A DNA stretch of 64,000 nt. It comes from Arcticibacter eurypsychrophilus (lineage in GTDB: Bacteria > Bacteroidota > Bacteroidia > Sphingobacteriales > Sphingobacteriaceae). Positions within the stretch are counted from its first letter, which is position 1; each line of letters begins with the position of its first letter. The stretch spans positions 1 through 64,000 of the forward strand of contig NZ_MDFN01000011.1 of assembly GCF_001730525.1 (NCBI RefSeq), read 5' to 3'. A model generated the notes under the pieces. It saw only the letters and a program-made list of their open reading frames with translations. It had not been told where the DNA came from and ran no database searches. Shown here piece by piece: positions 56,353 to 64,000 of the stretch. A program made the translations under genes and the position numbers.

Positions 56353-56946
56353 ATGCAGTTTAAATACAAAAAAGCGGTTCAAGCCTTTAATTACATTGCC
56401 GAAAAAAACAACGGTGAGGTATACAAACTGAAAGCGATAAAGTTGTTATGGCTTGCTGACAGGTTGCATTTAAGGAAATATGGGAGGACCATAACAGGTG
56501 ATAATTATGTAGCGATGCCTTATGGGCCTGTTGCATCTAAGTCTTTGGATATCCTGAATAATCAAACCTCATATGAACCAAATTTGGAGGAAGCGATTGA
56601 ATACGGTAATCATTTTGTTGAGCTAAGCAATGAAATTATACATAGTGTAAATGCCTCTAACCTAAGAGTATTTTCTCAAACAGACATTGAATCACTTGAT
56701 CATGTAATTGCAACTTGGAATCACATAGAAAGATTTGATCTCGCTGATATCTCTCATGAGTTTCCGGAATGGAGCAGGTTTGAAGAAAGATTCAGAATAT
56801 CAACTCAGAAGCGATTCAATATGGATATTTATGACTTCTTCCAAAATGTTGACAAATACGAGATGTTTTCAGATTCAAATGAAGAATTAGAAATTACCAA
56901 AGAAATTTTTTTAGATAGCCAACAGCTTGAAGAAGCTTTAAGTTAA
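56353..56946 (+). CDS. Panacea (SocA-like) domain protein, probable antitoxin
   Basis: A 197-residue protein with the Panacea/DUF4065 domain in its first 130 residues: AVQAFNYIAEKNNGEVYKLKAIKLLWLADRLHLRKYGR, TGDNYVAMPYGPVASKSLDIL, and DIESLDHVIATW. This fold is the recurrent antitoxin domain of a broad class of toxin-antitoxin and anti-phage modules, which pair with many unrelated toxins. The remainder (about 131-197) is acidic and may bind the partner. Its TAA stop overlaps the next ATG by one base (TAATG), so the two proteins are translationally coupled. A TAnnTTTG element lies just upstream. Confidence 0.85.
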   Translation: MQFKYKKAVQAFNYIAEKNNGEVYKLKAIKLLWLADRLHLRKYGRTITGDNYVAMPYGPVASKSLDILNNQTSYEPNLEEAIEYGNHFVELSNEIIHSVNASNLRVFSQTDIESLDHVIATWNHIERFDLADISHEFPEWSRFEERFRISTQKRFNMDIYDFFQNVDKYEMFSDSNEELEITKEIFLDSQQLEEALS

Positions 56947-57389
56947 TGGATCTTCCTGCATCGGTTTTTTCTTCGATGATCAAGGAAAGAGCAATGTATT
57001 ATTTCTCAGCCAAGAAGTTGATAATAACAGATGTTCCTCATCATTTCATCGTGATCAAGAAACTGAGTGGTGGAGTGCTGATTTTATCCTGCTGCACATC
57101 TAAATTCGATACAATCTATAAGTTTATTTCCTTAAAAAAGTTTCCAGAAGAAACAATGGTTACTATTCCAGCTTACACAGAGGATACAAAATTAACCAAA
57201 CACACCTATGTTGACTGCAACAAGTACTTCGAGTATACCATTAGGGAATTCGAAATCTTATACAAAAAAGGTGGTATAAAATGTACCGGTACTCTTCCTG
57301 AAGAATATTACGAAAAGATTGTCTATGGGATGATTGTCAGTCCTGAAATTGAAGAAGAATTAAAAGATGAGCTAAAAAAAGGAATTTGA
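56946..57389 (+). CDS. unknown partner of the Panacea protein, candidate toxin
   Basis: A 147-residue protein with no family I can name with confidence. The middle is beta-rich: KLIITDVPHHFIVIKKL, GGVLILSCCTSKFDTIYK, TYVDCNKYFEYTIREFEI. The layout (PxHxIVI near the start, a VDCN-type strand in the middle, then a short helix with EEYYEKIVYGMIVSP) recalls the SH3-like barrel of MazF/PemK toxins, but the similarity is weak. Positional logic (second gene, TAATG overlap with a Panacea gene) makes it a candidate toxin. A catalytic site cannot be assigned. A conserved structural or regulatory protein is the alternative. Confidence 0.65.
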   Translation: MDLPASVFSSMIKERAMYYFSAKKLIITDVPHHFIVIKKLSGGVLILSCCTSKFDTIYKFISLKKFPEETMVTIPAYTEDTKLTKHTYVDCNKYFEYTIREFEILYKKGGIKCTGTLPEEYYEKIVYGMIVSPEIEEELKDELKKGI

Positions 57390-57593
57390 GTTCTTTATTC
57401 CCTTTATTCGTACCGTATAAGAATTGGTATGAAAAAAGACTTCACAATTCTATAAATATTCCTTTTATCTATTTCAAACTGAAAAGATGCCTCCTATACA
57501 GTTGCTGTCATTCGTTCACCTATTTTTAGTTTCACTGATGCTTCTTTATTTTCTCAAAATAAACTTTTATATTTAAAGTATAATCTATTAAAT

Positions 57594-57971
57594 ATGAAAA
57601 AGGTAAGCAGATTTCTTATACCACTTTTGCTTTCAGTCCTGATTATAGCCTTTTTATTATTCCTTTTTAAACCCTCTAAGCTCTCTAAAGAGAATAGTAA
57701 GCAATTGAAGGGTGTTGTTAGTGTAGTCGATATTGGAGGCAAAGGGGATATTATTGTGAGCATTGAAGGAGTTCGTGGAATTCAATTTATAAGTAATGGT
57801 ATTAAAAGAGGGATCAACGTTGATCTTTTAAAAAAAATACTGATTAACAAGCAGGTGACATTGTATTATTCTAAACCAAGCTTTTGGACCAAATTAAGCC
57901 CGGTGACCGATACAAGAAGAATTACAGAACTGAAACTTGGTCAGGAAACTGTATTTACTGAGTTTCAGTGA
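57594..57971 (+). CDS. small membrane-anchored hypothetical protein
   Basis: A 125-residue protein with one N-terminal hydrophobic segment (about residues 6-24, RFLIPLLLSVLIIAFLLFLF) and a basic start, so exported or membrane-anchored. The rest is beta-rich and lysine-rich (GVVSVVDIGGKGDIIVSIEGVRGIQF, LYYSKPSFWTKLSPVTD). No family is recognised. It lies 204 bases downstream of the Panacea pair; co-transcription is possible but a gap of this size argues against tight coupling. Confidence 0.55.
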   Translation: MKKVSRFLIPLLLSVLIIAFLLFLFKPSKLSKENSKQLKGVVSVVDIGGKGDIIVSIEGVRGIQFISNGIKRGINVDLLKKILINKQVTLYYSKPSFWTKLSPVTDTRRITELKLGQETVFTEFQ

Positions 57972-58336
57972 GAACTCAAGGGGAAAAAACTATTCTATAT
58001 GTGGGAGGGGGCTTTGCATAAATGCTTTGAGGTCTTGATATATGGTTGGAGGGACTGGTTCGCAGGGTGTTTAAATGGTACCCTGATTTTAAAAGATTCG
58101 GGTAAGAATGCAGTAAGAATGCAAAATGAGTCCAATTGTGGATAGTTTAAGTCGGACTCAAACTAGTACTTTGTTGCTTTGTTTTTACTTTTAATTACAG
58201 TCATTTAAACTATTGTTCTATCCTATCTGCCTTTTATTGTCATATCATGACGTTTCCGAGAACATTTGAGAAGATTTAGCATTTGTTTCGTGCTTAAAAT
58301 TTTTTAGTGATTACTTTACCGGATAACATCAAGATT
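57972..58336. repeat. intergenic region with an 11-bp tandem duplication
   Basis: A 365-base spacer. GTAAGAATGCA occurs twice head-to-tail at 58102-58123, and a 7-base inverted repeat TGAGTCC/GGACTCA (58127-58133 and 58154-58160) follows. I see no gene or clear promoter. Confidence 0.5.
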
Positions 58337-59299
58337 ATGGCTACAATAGACAATAAAGGAATGGTACATGGAACCGTAGGTTCTGTAATTTATCGAGCTT
58401 ACAGAGGAAAGAACATCATTCAGGGTAAAGCAAAGGCATTTAAACAAACCGAAAAAACGATTAGGAGTGCTACTGAGTTTGGACTGTCAAGTTCTTCGGC
58501 GGCAGTTATCCGGACTGCGTTTGAACCAGCTTATTTTTTTAAGGATGGGACGGCAGCTTACAGGAGTACGCAACTGGTGTACCAGTCGATATTAAATAAT
58601 GTGAGAGGAGAGAAAGGAAAAAGGGATTTGCATGACGGGGACCTTTCTTTTTTACAGGGATTGGATTTTAATGCGAACAGTAAATTGCATGAAGTGCTGC
58701 AGATGAGCCACTCGGTAAGAAAAAGTGCAGAAGGTTTGGTAAGTGTTACACTCGGTTCCTTGAACACTCAAACAGACATAAAAAGGCCTAAAGGGGCAAG
58801 CGGTGCTTATATGAAACACCGGATACGGTTGATGCTGGTTGTATTTAACTTCAGGGAAGAGTATTATGAAAACCTGGGCTTTCAGGATTTGGATCTAGAA
58901 GGGTATCAAAATTTCGAAGGACAAGTCATCACTTTTACAGAAAAAGTTCCTGAAGACTGCCTGGCACTTGTAAGTATGTCGCTGATGCTGTACTCCACAA
59001 TCGCTCAAACCAACGAAAGTATCTTGTTGAACAGCGCGGCGTTCAGTCCCTGTGCAATTATTGGTGCTTTCCAATCAGAAAATCCATCAAATTACCCTGT
59101 AAAAGAGGTTTTTATGCGACCTTGTGATTATCGGGGTATGGAAGAGAAGATCAAAGAAATGTTTTATAAAGGAAATCTCCTGATGTTGGGCCTTCCTAAC
59201 CGCATAACTAAACAAGCCGATAGGAGTAGCAGAAAAGTGCTTGAAAAGCAGGTTAGTCAGCATCTAATCCCAATTGGGCGGGTGTCGTTCAAGCACTAA
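58337..59299 (+). CDS. hypothetical protein of a Sphingobacteria-type family
   Basis: A 320-residue protein. It opens MATIDNKGMVHGTVGSVIYR, then AYRGKNIIQGKAKAFKQTEKT, a pattern (GTVGxVxYRxxRGKxxxQ) like the N-terminus of DUF6266 and related families found in many copies in Sphingobacteria, whose role is unknown. No signal peptide. A GTG in frame at 58307 could extend it by ten residues, but the ATG at 58337 keeps the conserved N-terminus. It may be an isolated member of an expanded family, perhaps structural. Confidence 0.6.
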   Translation: MATIDNKGMVHGTVGSVIYRAYRGKNIIQGKAKAFKQTEKTIRSATEFGLSSSSAAVIRTAFEPAYFFKDGTAAYRSTQLVYQSILNNVRGEKGKRDLHDGDLSFLQGLDFNANSKLHEVLQMSHSVRKSAEGLVSVTLGSLNTQTDIKRPKGASGAYMKHRIRLMLVVFNFREEYYENLGFQDLDLEGYQNFEGQVITFTEKVPEDCLALVSMSLMLYSTIAQTNESILLNSAAFSPCAIIGAFQSENPSNYPVKEVFMRPCDYRGMEEKIKEMFYKGNLLMLGLPNRITKQADRSSRKVLEKQVSQHLIPIGRVSFKH

Positions 59300-59607
59300 A
59301 AGGTATTAATATTGGAAATGGAGACTTAAATTAACTAAAGACAAGTTGCTTAACCTGTCTGATAACCAATATCAATGATATTTGAAAATCAAATAGAGAA
59401 AATTCCCCTGAAGGAAAATGTATTGTGTAATCTATTTGGTAATTCTGTAGAATAAGTTGACCCAATTTTCTTAGGGTCTACCGTTGTTATTATTCATGCA
59501 GTGTTGGATTTCAAACAGTTTTTGGCAAAGAGAATAGATATTCAGGTGTAATAATTGATGCCTGCATGAATCTATAATAATTAGATTATAGTTACATAAA
59601 CTTTTGT
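59300..59607. other. intergenic region, no gene seen
   Basis: A 308-base AT-rich spacer between the hypothetical gene and a gene fragment. No ORF, RNA gene or strong hairpin is evident. Confidence 0.45.
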
Positions 59608-59844
59608 ATGTTTACGTTAGCAGTACACGTCACGCTACCCATAGGAACAGCGTCCCAAGGCGTGTCTTTTGCTTTTATACCTTTTGTAAACCTTAATTCT
59701 GTGTACATTAAAGCTGCTTTGACTGTCCGGCAACAAATTGATCAGCTCACTGAAAGAGGATTGATAATAAGTCCTGAAGACAATGTGATCCATTTTTTAA
59801 ACCATATTAGTTTCAGGATTTGTCTATATTCCAAAATACAATAG
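59608..59844 (+). pseudogene. truncated Abi_2 (AbiD/AbiF-like) fragment
   Basis: A 78-codon frame whose second half reads AALTVRQQIDQLTERGLIIS and PEDNVIHFLNHISF. This matches the N-terminal signature of the Abi_2 phage-resistance family (T.EQQI..L..RGL.I.DE..A..FL..I.YYRLS). A full Abi_2 protein is about 300 residues; here the frame ends after RICLYSKIQ, where YYRLSxYxYPF would be expected. The first half (MFTLAVHVTLPIG) is not recognised. I read it as a remnant of a lost abortive-infection gene. Confidence is moderate because the similar stretch is short. Confidence 0.45.
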
Positions 59845-60084
<240 letters not shown>

Positions 60085-60143
60085 ATATTAAAATCAACAA
60101 GTTTGCCGCTCTTACGTTAGGCTAAGAGGGCAAACCTGTTATG

Positions 60144-63100
60144 TTATATGTCAGCTTTCAAATTACTCAGATAAACAGAAGGACTTATTCCAAATTGTTT
60201 CTGAAAATCCCTTGAAAAGTTAGTTGGTAAACTGTACCCTACCATGTTAGCTATTTCGTTTATTTTGTAATTGCCCTCAGCAAGTAATTCAGCTGCTTTC
60301 TTCAGTCTGGATAAGCTAATCAACTCATGGGGCGTGAGATTTGATAAGCCCTTAATTTTCCTGTATAGCGTTGGCCTGCTCATATTCATCAAGTTTGATA
60401 ACTGATCGACATCTAAGTCCATGTCGCTGATCTGATCATAGATGACAGTATTCAGTTTTTCAAGAAAGTCTTTATCTGCTTTTGAATAGGCAATTCCTTT
60501 GATATGAGTGAGAGGGGAACGGGCAAAGTGCTCTTTAATGATGTTTCTATTAAGGAGTAAGTTGCTCATTTGTGCCAATAGATGTTCAAATGAGAATGGT
60601 TTTTCGATGTAGGCATCTGCACCGACATCAAGACCCTCAATTTTGGAGTTAAGTGAGTTTTTTGCTGTTAAGAGAATAATGGGAATATGACTATAATTCA
60701 GATCATTTTTAAGCTTTCTGCAAAGCTCGATACCATCCATAACAGGCATCATAATATCACTGATAATCAATTGAATATTATCTTTCAGAAGAGCTTCTAT
60801 CGCTTCATGCCCGTTACCTGCTTGCTTGATATTATAATTTACGTTTAGCTCTTTACTTAAATAATTTAAAATCTCCTTATTGTCTTCAACAAGGAGTATA
60901 AATGGCTTTGAGTGGTTTATCTCTGGCACTCTTTCAGCGTTTAAGATAGCCGCAGTATCATCTTCTCTATATTCTTTCAAATTTATTTCTGTATCCTGAT
61001 GAATCGGCATGGAAAGAAGAAAGATATTCAAGTCAGTATCAGAATCTTTATATTGCAATTGACCTTTATGCAATTCCGCAAGGGAACGGGCGAAGGGTAG
61101 ACCTATACCTGTGCCAGCTTCTTTAGTGGTTTCGATACGGTAAAAAGGCTCAAAAATTTTATGCTTGTGTTCATTGGAAATTATTGATCCATCGTTTCTG
61201 AATTCGATATTGAAATTATCATCATCACTACTAAATGGTAGTAACTTAACAATAACGGTCTTATCGGAATATTTAATAGCATTGTTAAACAAATTGCTGA
61301 TTATTTTTTTAAAGGCTTCAGCATCTACATAGGCATGCAGGGTAATACGTGGTAAGTCCAGCCTGTAAATTAGTTCTCTTTGCTCAGCTATCGGTTTGAA
61401 TGTTGCATATACGTCATTCAGTATCTCATTGATATCTGTATTAATAAAATTAAGGTTTAACTTATTCGCTTCTGCTTTTCTAAAATCAAGTAATTGGTTG
61501 GTTAGATCAATAAGCCTGTTTGTGTTTTTTCTCATCATGTTTAAGCTTTCTTGTGTATCCGGATCATCGATTTGTTTGGTTATTAATTTGTCAAGTGGCA
61601 TTTTAATCAGCGTTAAAGGCGTCCTTATTTCATGAGCAACATTAGTAAAGAACTCAATCTTGGCGTTATAAATTTCGCGTTCCTTGTTGATTTCCAAAAT
61701 ATCTATTTTACGTCTGTTCTTCTCATTGAGCGCTAAGTAATAATACCAGAATATAATGAAGATGATGCTTGTTATAATAATGGTATAGAATAAGTAAGCC
61801 CAAGGCTTTGCCCAATAAGGAGGCGTAATGATTATGCTGAGCTGAGTTACTTTATCGTTCCATATTCCCTCACTGTTTGAACCTTTCACTTCAAAGGTGT
61901 ACTTGCCGGGTGGAAGTTTAGTGTAGAAAATTTTCCTGTTGTTTTTTAAACTGATCCAGGTTTTATCCAGTCCTTCCATCTTGTATTGATATTCATTTCG
62001 TTCTGGAATGATGTAGCTTAAAGCAGCTATATCGAAATTTATGTTGGCTTCATCATAAGGAAGTACCAGCTCTTTGGTATAAATAATAGCTTTCTTAAGC
62101 GGCGAGGTCTCTCCTTTGATTAATACATCTTTATTGTTAATCTGTAATCCGGTGATATAAACCGGAGGTATAAAGTGGTTTGTAATCAACTCAGAAGGTT
62201 TAAAGCTGATTAGTCCTTTTATGGTTCCAAAGAATAAAGTGCCATCCGTGTTTTTAAAGGCAGAATTATAATTAAATTGTTCTGTAGGGAGCCCATCAGA
62301 GCCATGATAATTATTGAAGCGGAGAGTGGCCTGATTATAATTGCTTAAGCCTCTTGCCGTTGAAATCCAATATTTGCCGCTATCGTCTTCCAATATTCGA
62401 AAGATCTGATTGTCTGGAAGTCCATTATCTGTTGTGAAACTGATTATCTTACCAGTAGAAACAGCGTAATGGGATAAACCACCTTCTGTACAGAACCAAA
62501 CGTTCTTTTTGCTGTCCAGATACACATTATTTACATAGTTATTGATCAGGCCTGATTTAATCCCGGGCTTATATATAATATGACCTCTTTTGTTTTTAGC
62601 TTCATTAGCGTAATATGCGCCGTTTCCGTAAGTGCCTACCCATAAAGTTCCTTCGGCATCTTCACTGATCGTTTGGATATGTCCATAAAAGAATGGAATC
62701 AGGGAGAAATTATCTGTTTTTCTATTATACTTAAATAGCCCATTCCAGGTACCTATCAGGATGTCGCCGTTTTTTCTTTTATAAAGAGAAACGATAAAAT
62801 CACTTGTAAACGAGGTTGAATTTTGGGCCGCATTGTAATGCCGGATAATTTTATTGGTTCTTAAATCCATCACATCAAGGCCATGTTCAAGCGTTCCAAT
62901 CCAAAGTTCGTCATTAACGGCAATCAGCCCATGGATGTTATGGTAGGAGATACTGCCTGGTTTTTTATCAGGTAAAAAGTTTAGGAACTTTCCGTTCGCT
63001 AAATTCAATTGATTGAGTCCGGCGTCTTCTGTTCCTATCCAAATCTTACCATACTTATCCCTGCAGATTTCATGTGCAATATTACCGCTTAAACTGGTTT

Positions 63101-64000
63101 TTGCGGACTTGGGGAAATACTTACTGAAATTATTAGATTGTTTGGAGTAATAGTTGATTCCACCAAAGAATGTGCCTATCCATGTGCCACCTTCCCTGTC
63201 CTTATGCATCGTGTAAATCACATTATCAGTGATCGAATAAGGGTTTCCTGCTTCATTTTCAGCTGTTTTATAGCTGTCATTTGCTAGGTTATATATGAAC
63301 AATCCGGCTTCTGTACCTATCCAGAATTCATTGTAGGATTTTTTAGATATGGTATGTACAAATGTACTCTGATTTTTAACGATGTTCTTTACGGAAGAAT
63401 TCTTCAGGTTTACAAGTAATGTCTGCGTAACGGTGCCTACCATGATTGCTGTGTCACCTATTGAATAGATGTATTTAATCTGAGCTAGATTTTTTCCATA
63501 TATTTTTGAAATATTAAAGGCAGTAAACTGATTGCTTTTGGCAATGTATTTTTTTATTAGCCCTGTATTTGTAGCTATAAGCACAGTCCCTTTTTGTGAA
63601 ACATGTAAGGCAATGGTTTGCTGCTGTCGAATTGGGTATACGGTGATCTTGTGTGTTAATTGGTTGAATTTATAGAGTATATAGTTTGATATGACCCAAA
63701 TATTGTGTTGACTGTCGCCCTGAATAAATCGTATTTCACCGGGAGGTATAAATTTAAACAACTTGAAATTTTCATTTACAGGGTTATAGATATAAATTCC
63801 TCTATAAGTACCGACCCATAACTGCTGTTTCTCATCTTCATGTAAGCTAAGTATGGAATTACTTCCTAGACTGGTTGGATCTAACAGTTTATTTTTGAAC
63901 ACTTTAAATTTGTTCCCGTCAAAGCGATTTAATCCATTGCGGCTACCAAACCACATAAAGCCCTTTTTATCCTGAGTAATGGCTGTTATGGTGTTGCTTG
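60144..64000 (-). CDS. hybrid two-component system regulator (HTCS), partial
   Basis: A one-protein sensor, kinase and transcription factor of the HTCS class that controls polysaccharide use in Bacteroidota. The frame stays open through the window end: SNTITAITQDKKGF precedes the first internal Met at 63956, so the N-terminus is missing. Order (from Met 63956): Reg_prop propeller blades (about 1-600, such as GKIWIGTEDAGLNQLN), Y_Y_Y (about 625-690, ending LSIIITPPYW), a transmembrane helix (about 700-725), HisKA with AHEIRTPLTLIK near 770, HATPase, a receiver (IISDIMMPVMDG near 1067), and an AraC-type helix-turn-helix (about 1160-1265, MSRPTLYRKIKGLSNLTPHE, then EIANMVGYSLPTNFSRDFQKQFGISP). 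Its target locus is probably beyond the window or partly lost, since only a GH97 remnant lies next to it. Confidence 0.94.
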   Translation of the reverse strand, partial: SNTITAITQDKKGFMWFGSRNGLNRFDGNKFKVFKNKLLDPTSLGSNSILSLHEDEKQQLWVGTYRGIYIYNPVNENFKLFKFIPPGEIRFIQGDSQHNIWVISNYILYKFNQLTHKITVYPIRQQQTIALHVSQKGTVLIATNTGLIKKYIAKSNQFTAFNISKIYGKNLAQIKYIYSIGDTAIMVGTVTQTLLVNLKNSSVKNIVKNQSTFVHTISKKSYNEFWIGTEAGLFIYNLANDSYKTAENEAGNPYSITDNVIYTMHKDREGGTWIGTFFGGINYYSKQSNNFSKYFPKSAKTSLSGNIAHEICRDKYGKIWIGTEDAGLNQLNLANGKFLNFLPDKKPGSISYHNIHGLIAVNDELWIGTLEHGLDVMDLRTNKIIRHYNAAQNSTSFTSDFIVSLYKRKNGDILIGTWNGLFKYNRKTDNFSLIPFFYGHIQTISEDAEGTLWVGTYGNGAYYANEAKNKRGHIIYKPGIKSGLINNYVNNVYLDSKKNVWFCTEGGLSHYAVSTGKIISFTTDNGLPDNQIFRILEDDSGKYWISTARGLSNYNQATLRFNNYHGSDGLPTEQFNYNSAFKNTDGTLFFGTIKGLISFKPSELITNHFIPPVYITGLQINNKDVLIKGETSPLKKAIIYTKELVLPYDEANINFDIAALSYIIPERNEYQYKMEGLDKTWISLKNNRKIFYTKLPPGKYTFEVKGSNSEGIWNDKVTQLSIIITPPYWAKPWAYLFYTIIITSIIFIIFWYYYLALNEKNRRKIDILEINKEREIYNAKIEFFTNVAHEIRTPLTLIKMPLDKLITKQIDDPDTQESLNMMRKNTNRLIDLTNQLLDFRKAEANKLNLNFINTDINEILNDVYATFKPIAEQRELIYRLDLPRITLHAYVDAEAFKKIISNLFNNAIKYSDKTVIVKLLPFSSDDDNFNIEFRNDGSIISNEHKHKIFEPFYRIETTKEAGTGIGLPFARSLAELHKGQLQYKDSDTDLNIFLLSMPIHQDTEINLKEYREDDTAAILNAERVPEINHSKPFILLVEDNKEILNYLSKELNVNYNIKQAGNGHEAIEALLKDNIQLIISDIMMPVMDGIELCRKLKNDLNYSHIPIILLTAKNSLNSKIEGLDVGADAYIEKPFSFEHLLAQMSNLLLNRNIIKEHFARSPLTHIKGIAYSKADKDFLEKLNTVIYDQISDMDLDVDQLSNLMNMSRPTLYRKIKGLSNLTPHELISLSRLKKAAELLAEGNYKINEIANMVGYSLPTNFSRDFQKQFGISPSVYLSNLKADI

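Noticed and set aside
57972-58336. Tandem GTAAGAATGCA repeats as a CRISPR or integron-like array
   Set aside because: Only two copies, no spacers, no associated genes.

Overview
The window looks like a chromosomal segment of a Bacteroidota bacterium, most likely of the order Sphingobacteriales (Pedobacter/Solitalea-like). This rests on AT-rich DNA, promoters of the TAnnTTTG type with weak or absent Shine-Dalgarno sequences, hybrid two-component systems with beta-propeller sensors, and lineage-typical families (DUF4293, a BT_3928-like DoxX protein, a folP-cdaA pair, zinc-ligand-poor L32, tandem FKBP lipoproteins). The genus cannot be fixed from the sequence alone. I see no rRNA, tRNA, CRISPR array, IS element or prophage.

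Layout. 0-5.8 kb: trehalose synthase/phosphatase fusion, a D-2-hydroxyacid dehydrogenase, rRNA dimethyltransferase ksgA, and pdxA. 5.9-12 kb: a fatty-acid synthesis cluster (DUF177-rpmF-plsX-fabH-accB-accC) followed by tatC and rpiB, closed by a strong bidirectional terminator. 12-20.6 kb: small outer-membrane protein, two FKBP lipoproteins, M42 peptidase, GNAT enzyme, truA, DUF4293 protein, DEAD-box helicase and gpsA. 20.7-29.5 kb: efflux adaptor plus TolC with no pump in the window, a polysaccharide deacetylase, aconitase, sucD and an MsbA-type ABC exporter. 29.9-33.9 kb: an OprO/P-like porin, then a likely bicarbonate unit (small unknown protein, SulP transporter, beta-carbonic anhydrase), ending at a perfect 41-bp palindrome. 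34-39.3 kb: gcvP, pdxJ and ahcY. 39.5-45.1 kb: a giant hybrid sensor kinase and a secreted oligogalacturonate lyase, followed by a decayed AraC-type regulator. 45.6-55.9 kb: secreted nuclease, bacilliredoxin, a RelE/ParE toxin-antitoxin pair behind cdaA, folP, a DoxX protein, aroK, a phosphoribosyltransferase, rlmD, a TetR regulator, a Rieske-like lipoprotein and pheS. 56-60.1 kb: an accessory region with a Panacea-domain gene translationally coupled to an unknown partner, uncharacterised proteins, and remnants of an Abi-type gene and a GH97 glucosidase. 60.1-64 kb: a classical hybrid two-component (HTCS) regulator running off the window end.

Most of the window is housekeeping: lipid synthesis, one-carbon/methyl metabolism (gcvP, ahcY), vitamin B6 (pdxA, pdxJ), TCA steps (aconitase, sucD) and translation. 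The best candidates for something new are the Panacea/unknown-partner pair at 56.35-57.39 kb, the SulP/carbonic-anhydrase unit with its extra small ORF, and several non-coding structures: the 41-bp palindrome at 33.9 kb, the 21-bp duplication joining truA and the GNAT gene, and inverted repeats over promoters at 31.1 and 45.2 kb. All functional names come from reading motifs by eye. No database search was run.
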